Assembly (NCBI GenBank): GCA_003427395.1
Contig: BFEA01000057.1
Span: forward strand, 3,414,363-3,478,362
DNA: 64,000 nucleotides
DNA from: Chara braunii
Lineage: Eukaryota; Streptophyta; Charophyceae; Charales; Characeae
Reading direction: 5' to 3'
Made by a program: the position numbers and the translations under genes. Below, in pieces: positions 41,893-52,408 of this stretch. The notes beneath the pieces were generated by a model that was not told where the DNA came from, made no database searches, and worked only from the letters and a program-made list of their open reading frames with translations. Position 1 is the first letter of the stretch. Every line of letters begins with the position of its first letter.

Positions 41893-44800
41893 TAGTTGTG
41901 GTGTAACTGATGGCGCTACACGGCTATAGGCCTGACTGTTGGTGGCACACGGTGCGCTGGGTTCCGATGTCGGGCAAAGGCCCTCAGATCACTACGGTCC
42001 TGAATCGACGGGGGAGAGGTAGTCCGACTGAAGGTCTGCATAGAAGGGGGGAGAGAGGAGGAGATGCGAGGTGACCAGAGGCTGCAGGCTGCCATTTCCG
42101 AAGCTCGTGACAGGGTGGAGCGGAGATGCAGGCGAGATGGGGTGACCGTGGGCTTGAGGGTGTCGGTCATCTATCACGAGACCGAGTCATCAACTGGGAC
42201 CGAGACAAGGGAGGAACAGCACAACGAGAGAGACTCAGGTGGGGAGAGCGAGATGAGTGAGGCAGACCGGGAAACTGACCTCAGGTCCTGGATCAGGCCA
42301 GGCGAGATCCAGAGGCACCACCGAGCCTCGGAGCCGGTGGAAAAGGGACCCGAAGCCAGCTCACGACAGTTGACGCCCAGAGGCAGCGGGACGGTTGAGA
42401 AACCGAACAAGGGAAAAAGACGGGTCTGAGAAAACGCGCGTGTGGGAGTCAACGAGAAGGAGAGGGCGTGAGCGGGAACAGTGTGAGTTTGTGGAGTGCG
42501 ATTGGCGTCAGCCGATCCGTGCAAGCTCGCATGACTTTTTGCACCTAGATGTCCTAGAATGGAGAAGAGAGGGCAGGTGGAAATCTGAGAAGAGGAAGGC
42601 AGTCAACGAAAAGGGGAGACAAACAAGAGCAGGGAGATACGCCTGCGCGCGGCACACGCGTGGTGCGAGCTGTACACTGGCGGGCTCGAGGCGAGCTCGC
42701 AGCAGACACCCAGAGGCCGCGGGACAGGAGAGAGGCAAGGCAGAGGGAAGGACGCGTGTGAGAGCGCAGCGCCAGAGGACAGCGTCTTGTCATTATGAGA
42801 AACGGGGTATGAGCTACGAGGCGGTTACATGCGTACGCGTGGCGCGGTTAACGAGGGGGGAGAGGTTGCTCGGGCGAGCAGTGTGCGATCATCTGAGATA
42901 CTGTGGATGTCAACCATAATTTTCACGATTCATTCGGGGCTTTCTCGTGTTCACTGAGCCATAGCGAGTCTTCACACAGTGGCGGAGATGTGCGTAAAAG
43001 GAAGGAGTGTTTGAGATCACGACGATCAAGTGAACGGCCGAAAGATATATATACGAGTGGGAGTGACCAAGAGGTTAGATGTTGGCGTCAACTGGACTCC
43101 AGTGCGTGACGAGCTAGAAAATTCGATCATGCACGGGGATTTAGTGGAGGGGCGGTTATGTGCGTACACGGGTTGCATGTGGCAAGGCTAGAGGCGGTAT
43201 GAGAGAGGGTGAGTGATCGGTTACGGACACACAGGCTACACTCGAGAGTGAGAGAGAGGTCAACACTGGGAAGTACCCTTGAGAGGGAGACGGAGTTTTT
43301 TTTGACAATGGTCTTCAACATCGTCGGCACTGCCGCCTCGACTCTTACGGATGACGTCTTGTGTCCGCATGACCGCTGTGAGTTTTTGGCGCGTTGGCGG
43401 GTGATTGAGAAAGGGACTTTGAAGCTAGTTCGGACAAGCCCAAGGGTCGAGTCATGGAGCGGGTACACATGGGAGGCGAACTACACAGCCCGTGGGTAGG
43501 CTAGACAGAAGGAGAAAGCCTGAACCAAGGGGGGAAGTCAGTTTTGAGGGAAGAGATGACAGTGGAGCGTGTACTCTTGTAGGACGTGGGATAAGTCAGC
43601 ACTCTCGTATGGAGTGGTTGACGTCATCTCTTACTTGGACTGGTGTGGCGTGAGGTCCGTCGTCTATGGACACGAGCTAGTCTTCTGCTGAACAGTTCCC
43701 TCGGGACTAAAAATAAATAAATTGATCTTCACTACTCTGATCCGTGCGTGCGTGATTTGATCAGTCAAGCACTAGACGCAGAGTGAGTCGTGATAAGGTC
43801 AACAAGGAAAGGACATAAGCAGGCATACAAGAACTTGAGTTGCTGAGTAAGTAGAACAAGACGGGGGGGGGAGGACGCGGGCGTGTACGCTCGCTATCAG
43901 TGTCAATGTGCCTATGTAAAAGGATGAGTGGGGCGAGGGAGGTAGGATCGAATGCTGGGCTCTATACTAGAGTAGTCGCCTGAGTTACTGGGGTGTGCGG
44001 AGGAAGGTTGAGGGTCGAGAAGCTAACAGGAGACTTTCTTCTCGAAGGCGACTCCTGCTACTTATCCACGTTCTTCCTCTGATGGTCACTATCATGCCAT
44101 CTTCGTGCGACTTTTTATCGGTAATGGGCACTGCTATCGAAGGTCATTGGGCGCTTCTTTACAGCCGCTTCGGTTGAACTCTCAGATAAGACGCCAAGCA
44201 ATTGGGTAACAATTACTTTCTCTTATCAATCTCAACTTCCTTCTGTCTTGTTTTATTTTGTTTAAATCCAAACGACTAACAGATATTAACCGGAAATGTT
44301 GCGTTCTCATTGAGGTTAATTTCTCAGTAGGGTGTGTAAGTAGATGAGTAGGTAAAATAGCCGCGACTGGTAATGATGACCTGGAAACGTTCTGGTCTCG
44401 GAGAGAAGTCCAATGTACGAGTTATCAGCCTAAGGGTTTAATGAAGGTGAAAAGTTAGATAATCCTGATATTGGCAAGGGGCTCGGAGGAGATTACAAGT
44501 GCAACTGAGANTCTGCCTCTTCCCCGCANNCGGTNACGTCGNGTGACTATGTNGAGTGGTTGCCTTGTATAACCACTTCGCTGGGTTACACAACGTGTTG
44601 TTTTTGCGTGACTGCATAATGGTATGATTGCAAGGTTGCATATGTTCGCGTGATTGAGTTACTGTCAACGGAGGCGAAGGTCTGAGTATGCTCAAGTGCG
44701 TGACAGTGAAAAGCCTGCAAATGATTGAGTAGTCTTGTATGTTTTGGAGGGAACATTGGGTTGATTTTCATTGGCTATATTCTATGGTTTTGATCCTTGA

Positions 44801-45914
44801 ATGGATGGGGAAGAGGAAAGCAATACTGAGAAAAAATTCTTATTCCTTGGCTAAATTCCTGCTTGATGGTGATTAAAACGCTTAATTCTATTCGGGTCGG
44901 ACCAGTTTCCGGCTCCTAAAGAAACAACTTGAGTCCACCGTCATAGCTGGTCTGGCTTTGGTTACGAGGGGGAGGACTCTGAACACACTTCCCTTACCCG
45001 CCAAGTCATGCCTCTCGTAAAAGTGGTATTGACGTGAAAAGGTCAAAATTTTCTTTTCTTTGAATCAGGTGGGGATGTTTTCTTAAAGGTGAATATTGAA
45101 CCCAGGGATTTCGGCTTTTGAGTTAGAGCTTGCATCAGACGGGTTTTTATTCGAGTAACCGTGTCTAGAGACCTTACGTACGATACATAAATCAAGGCCC
45201 GTAATTAACAAGGAAAGTTTAACGTCTTGAGTCCGATAAAAAGGAGCGTTGGGAAATGGTGAGAGGTTAGAAGTCAGTAGCATACTCTGCTTACTCCTAT
45301 AAACAGAGTGAGCGACTGGTGCATCTTCTCATCAGTTGAGACAACGGACTGGACAGAAGGGGCTTTTATTGGTTAATGGCAAAAGAGGAAGAGAGGTTGG
45401 TGATTGTGCTGCCTCAAGTGTTACTGGGGGGCGGACCAATGATAGAAAATGCACTTGGTGACTTTGGGAATTAGTATTCGAGCATTGTCTGTCCAAGCAT
45501 TTAGCTAGAACTCGAGGGTCTGAGCTTCCGTTAAGGTTTTGATGATCTGCAGACTGATGGAAACTCGACCGGTGGCTAATCAAACACANGGNACCAGAAA
45601 CTAGACGCGGGTTATTGTAAACCAGACCTCTTAAACCAGGGTCGGGTGAATTCAAAACAGGCCTGGGCAATTCGACGCTGACACGGGTAATTCAACCCAG
45701 GGTTAGCCGAACTGAGGTAGAACCAGAGGACTTGGCACGACCTAAACTTTCCACCGTCTGGATTGTTGAAGACAAGCAATACTCAACGAGCAGGTCCAGG
45801 CTCTTGACGCAGACTCAGTAAAATCAGAGTGGATTTCGCATGGTTAGTGTAGAATCCTCGGACGGTTACCCTGCCCCCTTTCTGTCTTATCACGCAGGTT
45901 TTCACGATCAGTGA
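41893..45914. other. About 4 kb with no recognised gene
   Basis: Open frames such as 42064-42429 (121 aa) and 42395-42919 (174 aa) are Arg/Glu-rich and show no family features. Single Ns are scattered at 44512-44553 and 45590-45592. I see no retrotransposon domain, structured RNA or clear repeat apart from a short cccagaggc(a/c)gcgggac word seen at 42376 and 42710. Confidence 0.45.
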
Positions 45915-46214
45915 TTGTTAACTGCCTATTCATTAAAGGAGGCCAAAATAAAGAGAGAGATGGGGGGTGAGGAAAGGCTGAGGGTGACCTGTACAATGCA
46001 TCAAGACAAATGTGAAGGTTGGGAGGAGAGAGTCTCACAGAACCTCAGTTATCTGAAGAGACTCATGATGGAAGTGGCTCTAGAGCAAGTGAAAAACCAG
46101 ACTCATATTGAATGCACTTTTTACATTTACGGATTAGATGAAAAGCTACACAGTACCCTCTCATCAGTGGGGTCCGTTGAGGAGGCAAGGAGGAGGATTA
46201 TTGGAAATCAGTAA
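45915..46214 (+). CDS. Possible gag remnant (99 aa)
   Basis: The C-terminal half, HIECTFYIYGLDEKLHSTLS followed by VGSVEEARRRI, has the shape of the end of a Ty3 gag core (F..GL...L.......s.eeA). The N-terminal half is basic and helical. The frame continues after the stop into more basic residues. It may be the last trace of another element upstream of F. Weak; it could also be chance. Confidence 0.3.
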   Translation: MLTAYSLKEAKIKREMGGEERLRVTCTMHQDKCEGWEERVSQNLSYLKRLMMEVALEQVKNQTHIECTFYIYGLDEKLHSTLSSVGSVEEARRRIIGNQ

Positions 46215-46379
46215 AAGGGCCTAACTATCAACCCAGAGAGAGGCAAGGACAGGTTAGAGAGAGTGGGTTGGTTTCCGGAAACAGACCACGACAGGGCACC
46301 CATTATATTGACAAAACACGGATGGCAATTGCAGTAATCGCCATTTAAGCAACAGCCAAACCGCAGTTATCTCAACACT

Positions 46380-47060
46380 TAACATACCAGTATTTGTTTG
46401 GATTTCCTGGCCAGCACTTGATCGGCGTGCAGCTGGGACCCAGAAAAGAGCAACTCGATCTCAGACAACCAGAGAACTGACTCAGCAACGAACGGTCTTG
46501 GAAATTGAACTGTAAGTATTAATCAGCACTTGACTATGCCTTTGGTATGCAGAGTACAGTACTGTTGGTAGTGACTGAGCAGCAGACGATCAATATTCAG
46601 TCAGAACTCAGATCGGTGTCTTGATCGGTACTCAGAAAAGATATTTAGGTCAGCATTCAGTTTAACCGACAGAGCAGCACCAAGAACAGCGTTCGAATCA
46701 GCATCCGGTTTAGTTTGTTTGTTTGTTTGGTTGTTTTTTTTTTTCTTTTCTTTTCTTTTTTCAGCAATCAATCGGTTTCTAGACCAAATAAACAGATCAG
46801 TTGCCAGACCAATACTCAGATTAGCAATCAGACCAGCAAGCAATCAGAAGAGCTTTCAGATCGGCGATCGGGGAGAGGTATTAAGAGCAAAATTCAAATT
46901 GACATTCAGGTCAGTCATAAGAAAAGGTACTTAGTTCAGTTTTCAGTTCGACATTCGGGTCAGAAACTATATCAGCAATTCAACAATCAGTTCAGCAAAT
47001 AGTTCAGCAATCAAATCTGCAAGCAAGCCAGAGACAATTCAGCGGATACCAGACATTTTC
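46380..47060. repeat. Low-complexity region rich in TCAG/CAGCAATCAG words
   Basis: Degenerate repetition of cagcaatcag, cagatcagc and ttcagttc words, with a poly-T run at 46735-46744. A similar ttcagtatttcagtttc style occurs at 56895-57000 behind element F's pol, so the two may be related flanks of one family. Confidence 0.55.
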
Positions 47061-47063
47061 CTC

Positions 47064-47704
47064 ATGAGTACGGTCCACTCATTTTCTGTCAGCGAGTCAG
47101 TGCTGACTAATCTCAATCGACTCTCTTGCAAGGAGGACTTTCGCTATCGTTATGTCAATGCCATCGGTTTCAGACAGGGAGACCTGTCAATCTTTGTCGT
47201 CTAGACCAGTTTTGCTGACGGTACTATTCACGATCTGAGGCCCTACCTGAGAAAGGGCAAGGAGACACACGATCATTTTGACGCGGTGTGGATCTCGACA
47301 GCCGGGTATCTGGAGCAGAGAGAGAGAGAGAGTTCGATGAGAACGGCACAACGCTGATTCGCAGTTTTGGACCCAAGCTCTATACCAACTATCCCAAGCC
47401 TCCTGTTCCTTCTCTCCTCACAGATGACACGAGTTGGCTGGATATGATCAGCTTGGCAGAGAGGTATATCTCGCCAGCAGCGATCGACATTGAGGCACTG
47501 ACCGAGCCCACCGAGTATCCCTACCTCAGACGGGGAGACTTGTCAGTGGACGGGCTGCCTACATTGTGGGAGGAGTTTTGCTCCGTGGTTAACTTTCGTG
47601 TCATGTACCTCGGCTGGTCATGCTCAGAGCTTGCTGGCTTCAGGTGGCTCTTTGTCACGAGGCCTCAATCTCAGATTGTACGTGGGCGTGGGTCACAGCA
47701 CTAG
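47064..47704 (+). pseudogene. Unknown module protein, copy 1 (one stop, one frameshift)
   Basis: It starts with ATG at 47064. The text FRYRYVNAIGFRQGDLSIFV, then a TAG, then GTIHDLRPYLRKGKETHD matches the pattern of the modules at 48.5-50.3 kb (F-x-Y-x-Y/V.., I-x-V..F..G.I-x-D-x-R-x-Y). A frameshift falls at a gagagaga tract near 47325, after which FGPKLYTNYPKPPVPSLL and WLDMISLAERYISP fit the modules' Pro-rich end and final helix. It continues for about 70 further residues. I recognise no known family. It lies before a primer site, so it belongs either to an upstream element copy or to a free gene remnant. Confidence 0.5.
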
Positions 47705-48209
47705 TGACGAACAGTGAAAAATGAGACTGAGAGAGACTGACCAGAGGGATTAGTGAGGACTCTTGAGAGGTGCTGACCACGCTCGTTTACGTGTACTTTT
47801 TGAGATTATTATGAGTTCTCATTCTTCCCTCATTCAATTGCCCCTGTCTTGCTCGAGTCAGTCAGTCTTATTTTCTGCATTATTCTTGTTTGATGATTGC
47901 CTTCGAGGATGTTTTGTCACAGTTCTCAAAATTTGATTGACATAATTGATGCATGCATAGCACCCCATAATTTTATGATTATTATTTGCATAACTCTCTG
48001 CTGTTCAGAATTAAAATAAAAGATTCTTAAGACCGGGGATCGGCGAAGACCGCAATTGAAGGATCTCGCTCGAAGCCGAACGCACACAACAGGAAGGGAT
48101 TTGTATTATTTAATTTATTTTCATTTATTGCAAGCACACACAAAATCCTGCGTGACAGCCTGTTGGCTTTCCGGTCGCCCGAAGCGGCTCGACTGGAAAA
48201 AGTGCGACA
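47705..48209 (+). repeat. Probable end of the 5' LTR of element F
   Basis: The region ends in ..gcgaCA four bases before a clear primer-binding site, as an LTR should. It is AT-rich in its middle (47940-48130). The LTR's start is unknown, and no matching 3' copy was found by eye behind pol. Confidence 0.4.
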
Positions 48210-48213
48210 AAAA

Positions 48214-48231
48214 TGGCGCCGTTGCCGGGGA
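48214..48231 (+). other. tRNA primer-binding site of element F (plant-type)
   Basis: TGGCGCCGTTGCCGGGGA is the primer site commonly found in plant Ty3 elements of the Athila/Tat group, thought to pair with a tRNA-Asp-type end. It differs from the TGGTATCGGAGC sites of elements A, C and E. Confidence 0.75.
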
Positions 48232-48542
48232 CATGAAAATATTTTCGTGCCTGGAACGAACCTGGTCATCGTCGTTTTTTAGCTTTGATTAGGACGTGGG
48301 AACTGTTGACATTTTTGTGAGCTTCATGTTAATTTTATTATTCTCATTTAAGTCCCGGTTTTCTTGAGAATCACGACTGCTAACTGTCATTTATTTCTTC
48401 CTTGTGTGAGGTACCATACTGGATCGGAAAAAGGAGATTGAAATTATTGACTGGAGAGAATCGAGCTTGACAGCTGGTATGCCCAATTATCGCCCAACAC
48501 GCTGAAAGGAATTGAAAAGAAGAGAGAGACGGATCGAGACAA

Positions 48543-48896
48543 ATGCTGGTCGACGGTGTTTTGAAAGAATTGTCTAAATTTACTACAAGAGGGATATTTC
48601 CTTACAGGTATGAGGCTTGTTGGGGCTATCATTCTTGTGGCTCAACCATCTCCGTAATGCTGACTCATTTCTTGGAGGGAGATATCTATGATATCCGCCC
48701 ATATGTCAAGGAAGGAGGCAGCAATGATGGTGAAAATTTTAATTGGTTATGGGAGATCGTGATCCAATTTATCTATGATGAAAAGACAGACTTTATCAAG
48801 CAAAAAAAAAAAGTGGAATGGGGTATAATGCCAGTAACATACAAGACTCTTCCAATCCCTTCTATACCTGACAACTATTGTGATGAGACTAACTGA
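48543..48896 (+). CDS. Unknown module protein, copy 2 (117 aa)
   Basis: Intact ORF 312 bp after the primer site and upstream of gag. Core text FPYRYEACWGYHSCGSTISV, then FLEGDIYDIRPYVKEGGSND, FNWLWEIVIQF, and a Pro-rich end LPIPSIPDN. It aligns with copies 1, 3 and 4 over its length: an opening beta-like stretch, a charged D-I-R-x-Y turn, a helix with Trp, a Lys/Glu helix and a Pro-rich end. No catalytic motif, signal peptide or zinc ligand pattern. Function unknown. Located where Ogre-type plant elements carry an extra ORF1, but I cannot show homology. Confidence 0.5.
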   Translation: MLVDGVLKELSKFTTRGIFPYRYEACWGYHSCGSTISVMLTHFLEGDIYDIRPYVKEGGSNDGENFNWLWEIVIQFIYDEKTDFIKQKKKVEWGIMPVTYKTLPIPSIPDNYCDETN

Positions 48897-48939
48897 CCGC
48901 CGATAATCAACATGGTATCAACAAGAGAAAAAAAAAACG

Positions 48940-49431
48940 GTGGTCATGAGAGCTGAAGAGATTTCAACAGAAGTAATTAGACAAAGAAGGTCAAATTTTG
49001 GCAGAGGTTCGGGTCCAAGTCAAGAGAAGATTGAAGGTCTCCTAAGGTCGTTGAATACTCTAAGCAAGAGAGAGACATTTCCATATGAAGTTGTCAGGTA
49101 TGAGATGGTCGAGAGCAGATGGGAGCAGAAACGATTATATGTACTGACATTCTATTTCACAGTTCTGGATGTGTATGACGTAAGAATTTATGTCCCAAAG
49201 GAAAGAAGTGCTGATGCAGTATATGGGAGATGCTGGGGATTTGCTGAAGAAGTTGTTTTGAAAGAGAGAGAGAGGCTTGAGAGAGAGAACAAGTGCTTCA
49301 CTAGATCTACTCGATTTACTGTCTTCCAGGAATTTCCAGCTCCTCCGTTGCCTGATATAAATTTATCAAAAGATGATTGGTCTGCGGTGATTGAGTTTGC
49401 CCAGAAAGTGAAAAGAGGTCAAAGAGCCTGA
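48940..49431 (+). CDS. Unknown module protein, copy 3 (163 aa)
   Basis: Intact ORF, 43 bp after copy 2. An N-terminal basic helix (ISTEVIRQRRSNFGRG) leads into the module: FPYEVVRYEMVESRWEQKRL, YVLTFYFTVLDVYDVRIYVP, CWGFAEEVVLKERERLEREN, FPAPPLPDINLSKDDWSAVI, EFAQKVKRG. This is the cleanest copy and defines the pattern: Y-E-x-V-R-Y-E, L-Y-V-L-T-x-Y-F, Y-D-x-x-I-Y-V, a Glu/Arg helix, P-x-P-P, then W-x-x-I/V-I-x-F-A-x-K-V-K. The fold is likely a small alpha/beta domain; that is inference. Unknown function. Confidence 0.55.
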   Translation: MVMRAEEISTEVIRQRRSNFGRGSGPSQEKIEGLLRSLNTLSKRETFPYEVVRYEMVESRWEQKRLYVLTFYFTVLDVYDVRIYVPKERSADAVYGRCWGFAEEVVLKERERLERENKCFTRSTRFTVFQEFPAPPLPDINLSKDDWSAVIEFAQKVKRGQRA

Positions 49432-49520
49432 TGAGTCGATGCTATGTACCCTTGAGGGAGAGATCTAAACTTAGACTGATAAGAGGGCATTAAGGACTGA
49501 GTAAGGCTGAATCAGATAAA

Positions 49521-49925
49521 TTGCTAAATTATTTTAATTCTATAGCGTGGAAGGCTGTAATTGCTTATGAAATCGTGAGGTATGAAGCCATAAAGAGATC
49601 AGGGCAAGAACATGACAGTCTGTATGTTCTTACATGTTATTTTATTGATCTTGATGAATATGATATTGGGATTTATGTGACGAAGCAGAGATTTGACGAA
49701 AACCGAAAAGGTGCGTGTTGGCAGCGAGCGTCGAATCTTGTGCATGATGAGAAGAGAATATTAGAGCGAGAGGGAAGAAATTTTTCCTTTAGCACCTATG
49801 TCAGACCTTTTGTTGGGATACCCTCTCCACCTGTTGGGGGACTCACATTCCCAAGATACAATTGGTATGCCATGATAAAGTTTGCATGGAAAGTGAAGAG
49901 TGTCCAAGAAGAATACTCTCAGTAG
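49521..49925 (+). CDS. Unknown module protein, copy 4 (134 aa)
   Basis: Closest to copy 3: AYEIVRYEAIKRSGQEHDSL, YVLTCYFIDLDEYDIGIYVT, CWQRASNLVHDEKRILEREG, IPSPPVGGLTFPRYNWYAMI, KFAWKVKS. Same order and spacing as copy 3, with about 35-40 percent shared residues by eye. The apparent start lies just inside the module, so an upstream start or a lost N-terminus is possible. It is followed at once by copy 5 in another frame. Confidence 0.55.
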   Translation: MLNYFNSIAWKAVIAYEIVRYEAIKRSGQEHDSLYVLTCYFIDLDEYDIGIYVTKQRFDENRKGACWQRASNLVHDEKRILEREGRNFSFSTYVRPFVGIPSPPVGGLTFPRYNWYAMIKFAWKVKSVQEEYSQ

Positions 49926-50317
49926 CCAGGATAACTACTGTGAGGTGTAAACTCTATGAGGTGATAGGGTGTGATAATCCTTTTGTGATCCTGAGATATG
50001 AGACTTGTAAGAGAGGGCCCATAATATTTCACATCCCAGTGGTCAAATTCCTGAGTACTGGCAGCTTGGACGTACGGATTTATGTACCAGCAGACCTAGA
50101 AAAGGAAGATGACTATTTGAAGTGTTAGACAGGTGCTTATATTAGTCTCATAAGAACCAAGGAGTGGCTTGAAAAGTTAAAGAGAAAGGTAACCTGGGGG
50201 AAAGAAGTAAGACAATTTGAGAGGCTTCCTAAGTTCTCAATTGCCAAGGGGTTTGAAGGCAGGAGAGATTGGATGCCTCTGTTGGAAGCCTTTGCTGAGA
50301 TTGGTAGAGCAAGATAA
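49862..50317 (+). pseudogene. Unknown module protein, copy 5 (one in-frame stop)
   Basis: The module begins about 25 residues into the frame: NPFVILRYETCKRGPIIFHI, then SLDVRIYVPADLEKEDDYLK, a TAG at 50126-50128, then in the same frame RTKEWLEKLKRKV, RLPKFSIAKGF and DWMPLLEAFAEIGRAR to the stop at 50317. It matches the same beta, D-V-R-I-Y-V-P, helix, W..F-A-x-x-x pattern as copies 3 and 4 but is more diverged. The first part of the frame overlaps copy 4 and is probably not coding there. Confidence 0.45.
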
Positions 50318-50438
50318 AAAGACTCCACTGTGATGATAAAATCCCTACTTTGTAGTACCTTTGAGCACAGATTCGATAGATCCCTGATTATGTTCAGCCC
50401 GAGATCTACCTTTCAGATGTTGCTTATGATGATTAGCA

Positions 50439-50729
50439 ATGCCCAGTTTGACTGAACAGCTGACACTAGGAGTTGTGTTGGAAGGTAGAGTAGTCAAGAT
50501 AGAAGGGACTCTTCGAATCTCTGACAAAAATCTTTCTATCCTGGATGAGTTTGAGTTTTTGCAGCCTTTCTTAGATCGCATGAGAGATTCTGCCTTGAGA
50601 ATTACCACTGACCAGACTGAGATAAACTATTTGTTAAAGGTGGTGAAAGTGGGAACTACTGAGAGAGTATCATATCACACTTTTCAGGAACGGGTCTCTC
50701 TAGCAAGAAGGAACAACAGTGGGCTGTAA
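50439..50729 (+). CDS. Small unknown ORF, first of a related pair (96 aa)
   Basis: Contains GVVLEGRVVKIEGTLRISDK, then ILDEFEFLQPFLDRMRDSAL, RITTDQTEINYLL, followed by a basic tail. The middle is matched by the next ORF (I-x-G-T-I/L-x, E-x-x-x-I/L-x-x-x-x-x-R-x-R-x, L-I/R-T-T-x-x-x-I-x-Y). Similar in size and style to the larger modules upstream but without their L-Y-V-L-T core. Function unknown. Confidence 0.4.
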   Translation: MPSLTEQLTLGVVLEGRVVKIEGTLRISDKNLSILDEFEFLQPFLDRMRDSALRITTDQTEINYLLKVVKVGTTERVSYHTFQERVSLARRNNSGL

Positions 50730-50732
50730 ACG

Positions 50733-50918
50733 ATGCAATTTGATTATGAGATTATAGACCTGACTCGATATTTTATGATTCGGGGTACTATAAAGGGATA
50801 TAGTAGAAGATTAAATAGCGATGATGAAAGAGAGTTGATTGAAAATTACATCGGAAGGCTGAGACGGATTGAACTGCCCTTGATCACTACCCAATCCATT
50901 ATTGCTTATACCCTATAA
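50733..50918 (+). CDS. Small unknown ORF, second of a related pair (61 aa)
   Basis: It starts 3 bp after the previous stop. YEIIDLTRYFMIRGTIKGYS, LIENYIGRLRRIELPLITTQ, SIIAYTL parallels the previous ORF and ends at the matching position, lacking that ORF's basic tail. Its closeness and similarity suggest one tandemly duplicated domain. No known family recognised. Confidence 0.4.
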   Translation: MQFDYEIIDLTRYFMIRGTIKGYSRRLNSDDERELIENYIGRLRRIELPLITTQSIIAYTL

Positions 50919-51061
50919 GTACAGAACTCTCAAGGGGTAGAGCAGACAAGAGAAGAAAGAAATGAGCCTGTATCCCTTGCTAGAAGAGTGAGAGACTGAG
51001 GGGCAAAGAAGGAGAGGGCAAGAGTGACAAAGGGAGAGAAAATGATATCTGGAAAAAGTCT

Positions 51062-52372
51062 ATGGTCAAGATGGCAGGGCGAGCAAGACCGAGTACATCA
51101 GCAGGGACCAATGAAGAGGCCTTGGTTGGGTTTATACGGGAACTGGTCGAGAGGGTTGATACAATCAAAGGAGGGTCGGATATTGCAAGAGCAAAGAGGC
51201 CAGATGATAGAATTCCCTGCTTTAGAGGACCTCAGGTTAATGACTTCTTGGATGAGTATTAATTATTTGGACTTAGTTATGGCTGGACAGATAAGCAACG
51301 ACTTAAGCACCTTCTATCTTATTGTGACACTGATTCGAGACTGGCAGTTCAGGAACTAATGGAATGTGCTACTACTTGGGAAGAAGTCAAGGGGAGATTG
51401 AGAAAAGAATTTGAGAAAAATTCAGTTCCAACCACAACTAAGGACTTACTTAACATCAGAAGAGCTAAATATGACACTTTCAATGTTTTTTTGCAGACCT
51501 TCATCCGAACAGCAAGAAGAATTCCATATTTGGACGAAGCTCAGAGATGCCATATATTTTTGATAAATTTTACTTACACTGAAAGACAAGCAGTTCTTAA
51601 TCAAGCTCAGCACTATCCTCTCAGATGGGATGAAATGGTTGCAATCATAATAACTCTACCTACTGTCTCCCATAAGAAATTGTCACTGGATCAGATCAGT
51701 ACTTTGGCCAAGGATTGAGAGACTGAGAATGGAATGAATAGAGGAAGCAATCTAACTGCTAAGAATATTCTTCAAAGGGTGATGGCTAACTTTATGCCTG
51801 CAAGGCCTGCAACGCATGTTGTGGATGACAGGGGAAAGAAAAAGGCTGAAAGTGAGGAAAATGACGACGATGATGATGACAATAAAAATCATGGTAAGAA
51901 GGGGGATCGTCCAGAACTAAAAGGAATGGCAAGAATAGTGACGGAGGAAACAGAGAGAGGAGAAAATATGATGAGCGTCCTAAAAGGAGTTTTGTCTGCT
52001 ACTATTGTGGTGAAGGAGGTCACACTACCACCTATTGCAAGTATTGAGGAGGATGTAAGGAGTGGGGTAGCAAAGAAAGATGCAATGGGCCATGTCTGTG
52101 ATAGCTCATGGAATAAGTTGGACCCCAGACATCCGGGAGATATGAGGCTTCTTGCTCTTAAACACGATGAGAAGATGAAGATTAAAAAGAAGAGAAAGAC
52201 CAATGTGAATGTTCATTTCCTCATTGGAGACTTGCCTGATGAACAGGTACAAAGAGCAAGTGACCCTTATACCATGATTGAGCTGTCTCTGCAGTCCTTA
52301 ACACATACAGAGTGTGAGCCTAGTGAGGCATCAACAAGTGAGTCTCCATTGGGAGGGAACCCTACTTTTTAG
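51062..52372 (+). pseudogene. gag: Ty3/gypsy gag of element F, broken
   Basis: It starts MAGRARPSTSAGTNEEALVG, with CFRGPQVNDFLDEY, an in-frame TAA at 51260, then LFGLSYGWTDKQRLKHLLSY, CATTWEEVKGRLRKEF and FNVFLQTFIRTARRIPYL (51360-51550), the usual gag-core order. A second piece (51734-52372) has acidic and basic stretches. In an alternative frame near 51997-52045 there is a CCHC zinc knuckle, CYYCGEGGHTTTYC, followed by a TGA, so frame changes flank the knuckle. The region would form particles and bind RNA if intact. Confidence 0.75.
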
Positions 52373-52408
52373 AATCCTTCTGGATTAGTAGAGTCCTCTT
52401 CCAATGAA

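Noticed and set aside
42395-42919. 174-aa Arg/Glu-rich open frame as a gene
   Set aside because: GA-rich DNA gives such frames by chance; overlapping frames on both strands are similarly open and nothing is conserved.
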